In this document: positions 61,081 through 64,000 of the stretch, in pieces
How the letters are laid out: the number at the start of each line of letters is the position of its first letter
Position numbering within the stretch: the stretch's first letter is position 1
Origin: JAJDOD01 sp039024895
GTDB lineage: Bacteria; Pseudomonadota; Alphaproteobacteria; Rhodobacterales; Rhodobacteraceae
Direction of reading: 5' to 3'
DNA: 64,000 bases
Assembly: GCA_039024895.1 (NCBI GenBank)
Contig: JBCCPJ010000015.1
Coordinates: forward strand, 12,818 to 76,817
Notes under the pieces: model-generated
Database searches by the model: none
Told to the model about the DNA's origin: nothing
Seen by the model: the letters and a program-made list of their open reading frames with translations, nothing else
Translations under genes and position numbers: made by a program

Positions 61081-61731
61081 GTGATACGCAGCGTCCGCAA
61101 CGCTGGATTGGTGACAATTCTTGCGGTTTCGTGCGCCATGGCCGAGCCGGTGACCATTACGGCCTTGGGCGACAGCCTTACCCAGGGCTACGGGTTGGCA
61201 CCCGACGAAGGCTTTGTCCCGCAGCTTCAGACCTGGCTTGACGGAGCGGGGGAAGACGTTGTGCTGATCAATGCGGGCGTATCGGGGGATACCACCGCCG
61301 GCGGCCTCAGCCGCATTGGCTGGACGCTGACACCGGAGGTTGATGCGTTGATTGTGGCCCTTGGCGGCAACGATCTTCTCCGCGGGATCGATCCGGCGGT
61401 TGCCCGCAGCAATATCGACGGCATCCTTGCGGCGGCGTCAGCACAGTCCGTGCCCGTCCTGTTGATCGGTATGGATGCCCCGTCCAATTACGGGTCGGAC
61501 TACGAAAGCGACTTCGAAGCAATTTATCCCGAATTGGCCGCGGAGTACGGCGCGTTGCACCATGGGGATTTTCTCGGTGCCCTGACCTCGCTCGAAGACC
61601 GGGAGGCGGCGCTGGCCCAGTATATGCAGGCCGACCGCATCCACCCCAATGCAGCGGGTGTTGCCCTGATCGTCGAAACGCTTGGTCCCCGCGTTGCCGA
61701 ACTCGCCGCGAAAGTCCCGCCATCCGATTAA
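61081..61731 (+). CDS. tesA: arylesterase / lysophospholipase TesA (SGNH hydrolase)
   Basis: Periplasmic GDSL-type esterase/thioesterase. The 216-residue precursor begins with GTG and a signal peptide (MIRSVRNAGLVTILAVSCAMA, cleavage before EP). The SGNH blocks are ALGDSLTQGYG (Ser 32), NAGVSGDTTAGGLSR, ALGGNDLLRG and DRIHPNAAG (Asp, His). The start at 61081 gives a good signal peptide; upstream codons would overlap the divergent ybbA gene. No strong ribosome site is seen. The stop is 25 bases before repeat copy D. Confidence 0.88.
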   Translation: MIRSVRNAGLVTILAVSCAMAEPVTITALGDSLTQGYGLAPDEGFVPQLQTWLDGAGEDVVLINAGVSGDTTAGGLSRIGWTLTPEVDALIVALGGNDLLRGIDPAVARSNIDGILAAASAQSVPVLLIGMDAPSNYGSDYESDFEAIYPELAAEYGALHHGDFLGALTSLEDREAALAQYMQADRIHPNAAGVALIVETLGPRVAELAAKVPPSD

Positions 61732-61756
61732 GCAGGCCGCCATGTCCACACTGGAC

Positions 61757-61800
61757 TTCTTCTGTCGTCAAATACCTCGGGGTTTGGGGCCGCGCCCCAA
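61757..61800 (+). repeat. interspersed intergenic element, copy D
   Basis: Core TTCTTCTGTCGTCAAATAC at 61757-61775, then CTCGGGGTT, then a 7-bp hairpin TTGGGGC / GCCCCAA with loop CGC (61784-61800). It lies 25 bases after the tesA stop, same direction, before the end of DUF1491. Confidence 0.75.
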
Positions 61801-61828
61801 TAAAACATCGCGTGCGCGCAGCGCGCCT

Positions 61829-62158
61829 TTAGCTTAGTCCCGGTTCATCAAGGAGGTGACGGCCGGATTTTTCCTCGACTTCGATCACCCAAAGGTCGGG
61901 GTCAAAGCCCTTTTGTTTTTCGATCGACCCATCCACTGCCGTCTCTGCGCCCTCTGCCAAAACGACCCATAGCCGGTCGCCGGTCATCGGGTCGAAACTC
62001 CGCTGGTAACAACAGGCGTTGCCGTCGAGCGTGTTCAGCTTCACCAGCACCGCGCCCGCCGTGTGATCGCCCTTTTTCAGAATGAAAACCGGTATGGCCG
62101 CGAGCCGGAGGCGGGTCAGATAGGCCGCCACCCAAATCTCTGTCGTCAGGCGGCTCAT
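61829..62158 (-). CDS. DUF1491 family protein
   Basis: A 109-residue alphaproteobacterial protein of unknown function that is usually encoded next to era. It has MSRLTTEIWVAAYLTRLRLAAIPVFILKKGDHTAGAVLVKLNTLDG and DRLWVVLAEGAETAVDGSIEKQKGFDPDLWVIEVEEKSGRHLLDEPGL, the whole-length DUF1491 pattern. It is cytoplasmic with no membrane part. It overlaps the era stop by four bases (ATGA), so the two are translated together, but no link to ribosome assembly is proven. Confidence 0.88.
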   Translation of the reverse strand: MSRLTTEIWVAAYLTRLRLAAIPVFILKKGDHTAGAVLVKLNTLDGNACCYQRSFDPMTGDRLWVVLAEGAETAVDGSIEKQKGFDPDLWVIEVEEKSGRHLLDEPGLS

Positions 62159-63072
62159 GCCCCGTCCCGAAAGTCGAGCCCCATTTCCTCATAGCGCTCA
62201 CGCTCTTCCAGCCAGCCCGCCCGGACCTTCACCTGTAGAAACAGATGCACATTGCGGTCGAGAAACTCTTTGATCTCCTCCCGCGCTAACTGACCCACCG
62301 CCTTGATCGTCTCGCCTTTCTTGCCCAGGACGATACCCTTATGCCCATCGCGCGCCACATAGACGATCTGATCGATCCGCACTGAGCCGTCTTCGCGTTC
62401 TTCCCAGGCTTCGGTCTCGACCGTGAGTTGGTAGGGAAGCTCCTGGTGCAGGCGCAGCGTCAACTTCTCCCGCGTCATTTCCGCGGCAATCATGCGCAAC
62501 GGCATATCGGCGATCTGATCTTCCGGATAAAGCCAAGGGCCTAGGGGAAGTTCTGCGGCCAACCATTCTCGCAAACGGTCGACGCCGTGGCCCTTCTCGG
62601 CGGAGATCATGAATGTCTCGGTAAACACGTAGCGTTTGTTCATCTCTTCCGTCAGCCCCAACAGCACAGGGGCCTCCACCCGGTCGATCTTGTTGATGGC
62701 AAGGGCCACCGGTGCCTCGCCGCCCCGTTCGGCGAGCGAGGCCAATATCGCCTCCACCCCTTCGGTGATCCCGCGATGGGCTTCCACCATCAGGACCACG
62801 ATATCGGCATCAGCGGCACCGCCCCAGGCGGCAGCGAGCATGGCACGATCCAACCGGCGGCGCGGCTTGAAAAGACCCGGCGTGTCAACAAACACGATTT
62901 GGGCGGCACCTTCCAGCGCCACGCCGCGGATGCGGGTGCGGGTGGTTTGCACCTTATGCGTTACGATTGACACTTTCGCGCCAACCATACGGTTGAGGAG
63001 CGTTGATTTCCCGGCATTGGGCTCGCCGATCAGGGCAACAAAGCCAGCGCGGGTGGGGGATGTCTCGGTCAT
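62155..63072 (-). CDS. era: ribosome-assembly GTPase Era
   Basis: Essential GTPase that binds 16S rRNA during 30S assembly. The 305 residues have the G motifs GEPNAGKST (G1, near 17), VQTTRTRI (G2), DTPG (G3), NKID (G4) and SAEKG (G5). A C-terminal KH domain (about 200-300) has KGIVLGKKGETIKAVGQLAREEI. The ATG at 63072 is the family start. A 7-bp hairpin ends just at the ATG. It is divergent from thiD. Confidence 0.96.
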   Translation of the reverse strand: MTETSPTRAGFVALIGEPNAGKSTLLNRMVGAKVSIVTHKVQTTRTRIRGVALEGAAQIVFVDTPGLFKPRRRLDRAMLAAAWGGAADADIVVLMVEAHRGITEGVEAILASLAERGGEAPVALAINKIDRVEAPVLLGLTEEMNKRYVFTETFMISAEKGHGVDRLREWLAAELPLGPWLYPEDQIADMPLRMIAAEMTREKLTLRLHQELPYQLTVETEAWEEREDGSVRIDQIVYVARDGHKGIVLGKKGETIKAVGQLAREEIKEFLDRNVHLFLQVKVRAGWLEERERYEEMGLDFRDGA

Positions 63073-63092
63073 TTTCGCGATGTAGGCGAAAA
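63072..63092 (-). other. hairpin touching the era start codon
   Basis: In the era direction TTTTCGC / GCGAAAA (seven pairs, seven-base loop). The last A is the first base of the era ATG. It could dampen initiation of era translation. It could equally be a chance palindrome; no T-run follows. Confidence 0.3.
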
Positions 63093-63150
63093 CCTTGCCC
63101 GCTACTAGTGTCGGTTTGACACGCCGCTACGCCTGCGCTACGCCGTCCCT

Positions 63151-63240
63151 ACCGTTGGGGTGTCCGAAAAACCGGGCTGAGATGTGCAATCGCGCGAACC
63201 CATCGAACCTGATCCGGACAATTCCGGCGGAGGGAACGGT
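63151..63240 (+). promoter_or_regulatory. TPP riboswitch upstream of thiD
   Basis: The THI element motifs are in order: closing stem ACCGTT (63151-63156) with AACGGT (63235-63240), GGGGTG (63157-63162), the CTGAGA sensor (63177-63182), and the pyrophosphate-binding part ending ACCTGATCCGG then AATTCCGGCGGAGGGAA. Binding of thiamine pyrophosphate should turn thiD off. Only 56 bases lie between the element and the GTG. No T-run is seen there, so control is probably at translation initiation by masking GAGGGG. Confidence 0.92.
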
Positions 63241-63296
63241 GTCACGAAAGACCGATCCATCACGCCCGGTGTCCGACCTTTTGAGGGGCCGAACAC

Positions 63297-64000
63297 GTGA
63301 CGACGCCAATTGCCTTGACCATTGCCGGCTCCGACAGCGGGGGCGGCGCGGGCATTCAAGCGGACCTTAAGGCGATGTCAGCGCTTGGGGTCTATGGGGC
63401 CAGCGTGATCACCGCCATCACCGCGCAGAACACCAAAGCGGTGACCGCCGTGGAAGGCGTATCGCTCCCGGTGATCGCAGCACAGATCGCTGCCGTTTTG
63501 GACGACCTCGCGGTGGGGGCGATCAAAATCGGCATGCTTGCCACGCCCGAGATCATTGAAACCGTTGCCACTGCGCTTCAACCCTACCAAGGTCCGCTGG
63601 TGTTGGACCCGGTCATGGTAGCCAAATCGGGCGACGCACTGCTCCAGGAGGACGCAGTGATAACGTTACGCGAGGCATTGGTGCCCCGCGCAACCATCCT
63701 GACGCCCAACCTGCCCGAAGCGGCGCGGCTCCTCGGAATGAGTGACGCCGAAACGCGCGACGCCATGGTCGGGCAGGGGCAAGCGTTGGCAAAGCTCGGG
63801 CCCAAGATGGTCCTCATGAAGGGCGGCCACGGCACTGGGGAGGTCTGCACCGATCTCCTGGTGCATACCGACACCATTCTGGCCGAACTCACCGCGCCGC
63901 GCGTTGAGACGAAAAACACCCATGGCACCGGGTGCACGCTCTCTTCGGCGATAGCGGCGGGTCTGGCAAAAGGTCTGCGCCCGGTCGACGCGGTGACAGC
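63297..64000 (+). CDS. thiD: hydroxymethylpyrimidine (phosphate) kinase ThiD (3' end outside window)
   Basis: Phosphorylates HMP and HMP-phosphate in thiamine synthesis. The first 234 residues are visible and run off the window. They show ALTIAGSDSGGGAGIQADLKAMSALGVYGASVITAITAQNT (start of the ribokinase-like fold), VAKSGDALLQEDAVITLREALVPRATILTPNLPEAARLLG, and the catalytic/anion-hole motif KNTHGTGCTLSSAIAAGLAKG. The GTG at 63297 follows GAGGGGCCGAACAC. The upstream TPP riboswitch fits the role. The gene order with other thi genes cannot be seen here. Confidence 0.95.
   Translation, partial: MTTPIALTIAGSDSGGGAGIQADLKAMSALGVYGASVITAITAQNTKAVTAVEGVSLPVIAAQIAAVLDDLAVGAIKIGMLATPEIIETVATALQPYQGPLVLDPVMVAKSGDALLQEDAVITLREALVPRATILTPNLPEAARLLGMSDAETRDAMVGQGQALAKLGPKMVLMKGGHGTGEVCTDLLVHTDTILAELTAPRVETKNTHGTGCTLSSAIAAGLAKGLRPVDAVT

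Overview
The window looks like chromosomal DNA of an alphaproteobacterium of the order Rhodobacterales (Roseobacter/Rhodobacter group). The grounds are the GC-rich codon usage, an FnrL-type regulator beside hemN and ccoNOQP-ccoGHIS, the block yceD / rpmF / plsX / fabH / ihfA / MerR / tRNA-Pro, an OlsB-type ornithine lipid acyltransferase, DUF1491 next to era, and divergent tesA / ybbAP. No species can be named. I see no prophage, insertion sequence, transposase or CRISPR array. No gene-free stretch exceeds about 265 bases.

Layout. 1-6 kb: a cut-off diguanylate cyclase, exonuclease III, an SpoIIAA-like protein, erpA, a dGTPase-like hydrolase, a secreted Ala-rich protein and a cyclic-nucleotide-binding/thioredoxin-reductase-like fusion. 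6-11.5 kb (+): argS, a SPOR protein, nagZ, scpA, scpB, a possible 38-residue basic peptide and a GNAT enzyme. 12-19.5 kb (mostly -): a double-domain dCTP deaminase, tRNA-Pro, MerR, ihfA, an XRE regulator and the lipid/ribosome operon yceD-VOC-rpmF-plsX-fabH, then divergent bamE and msrB. 20-27 kb: olsB, two ABC-F ATPases, a Cys-motif protein, a small membrane protein and rplM-rpsI.

27-37 kb is a micro-oxic respiration island. hemN and fnrL diverge around a perfect FNR box. ccoNOQP (cbb3 oxidase) and ccoGHIS (its assembly factors) each have their own FNR box upstream, with spacing that fits class II activation.

37-49.5 kb (-) is an assimilatory nitrate island: nasT, nasS, a leader with an intrinsic terminator and an ANTAR-type hairpin, nrtA, nrtB, a double ATPase, a shortened NirB-like flavoprotein, nasA, a TrpD2-like gene and cysG. 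NasS and NasT would sense nitrate and let polymerase read through the leader. The transporter imports nitrate, and the flavoprotein probably passes electrons from NAD(P)H to NasA. The siroheme half of NirB and all of NirD are absent, although cysG (siroheme synthesis) remains.

49.7-64 kb: an orphan 1044-residue protein with a peptidoglycan-binding repeat and a Gly/Ala-rich hydrophobic C-terminal region, tRNA-Met, pxpBC, a MAPEG protein, an amino-acid ABC transporter, ybbP-ybbA with divergent tesA, DUF1491-era, and thiD behind a TPP riboswitch (gene cut off by the window end).

Four copies of an interspersed element (a 19-base core followed by a GC-rich hairpin, all in the + direction) lie between genes at 13.1, 22.6, 57.8 and 61.8 kb. 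The observations most worth checking are the 1044-residue protein, the decayed NirB-like gene, this repeat family, the FNR box shared by hemN and fnrL, and the nas leader.
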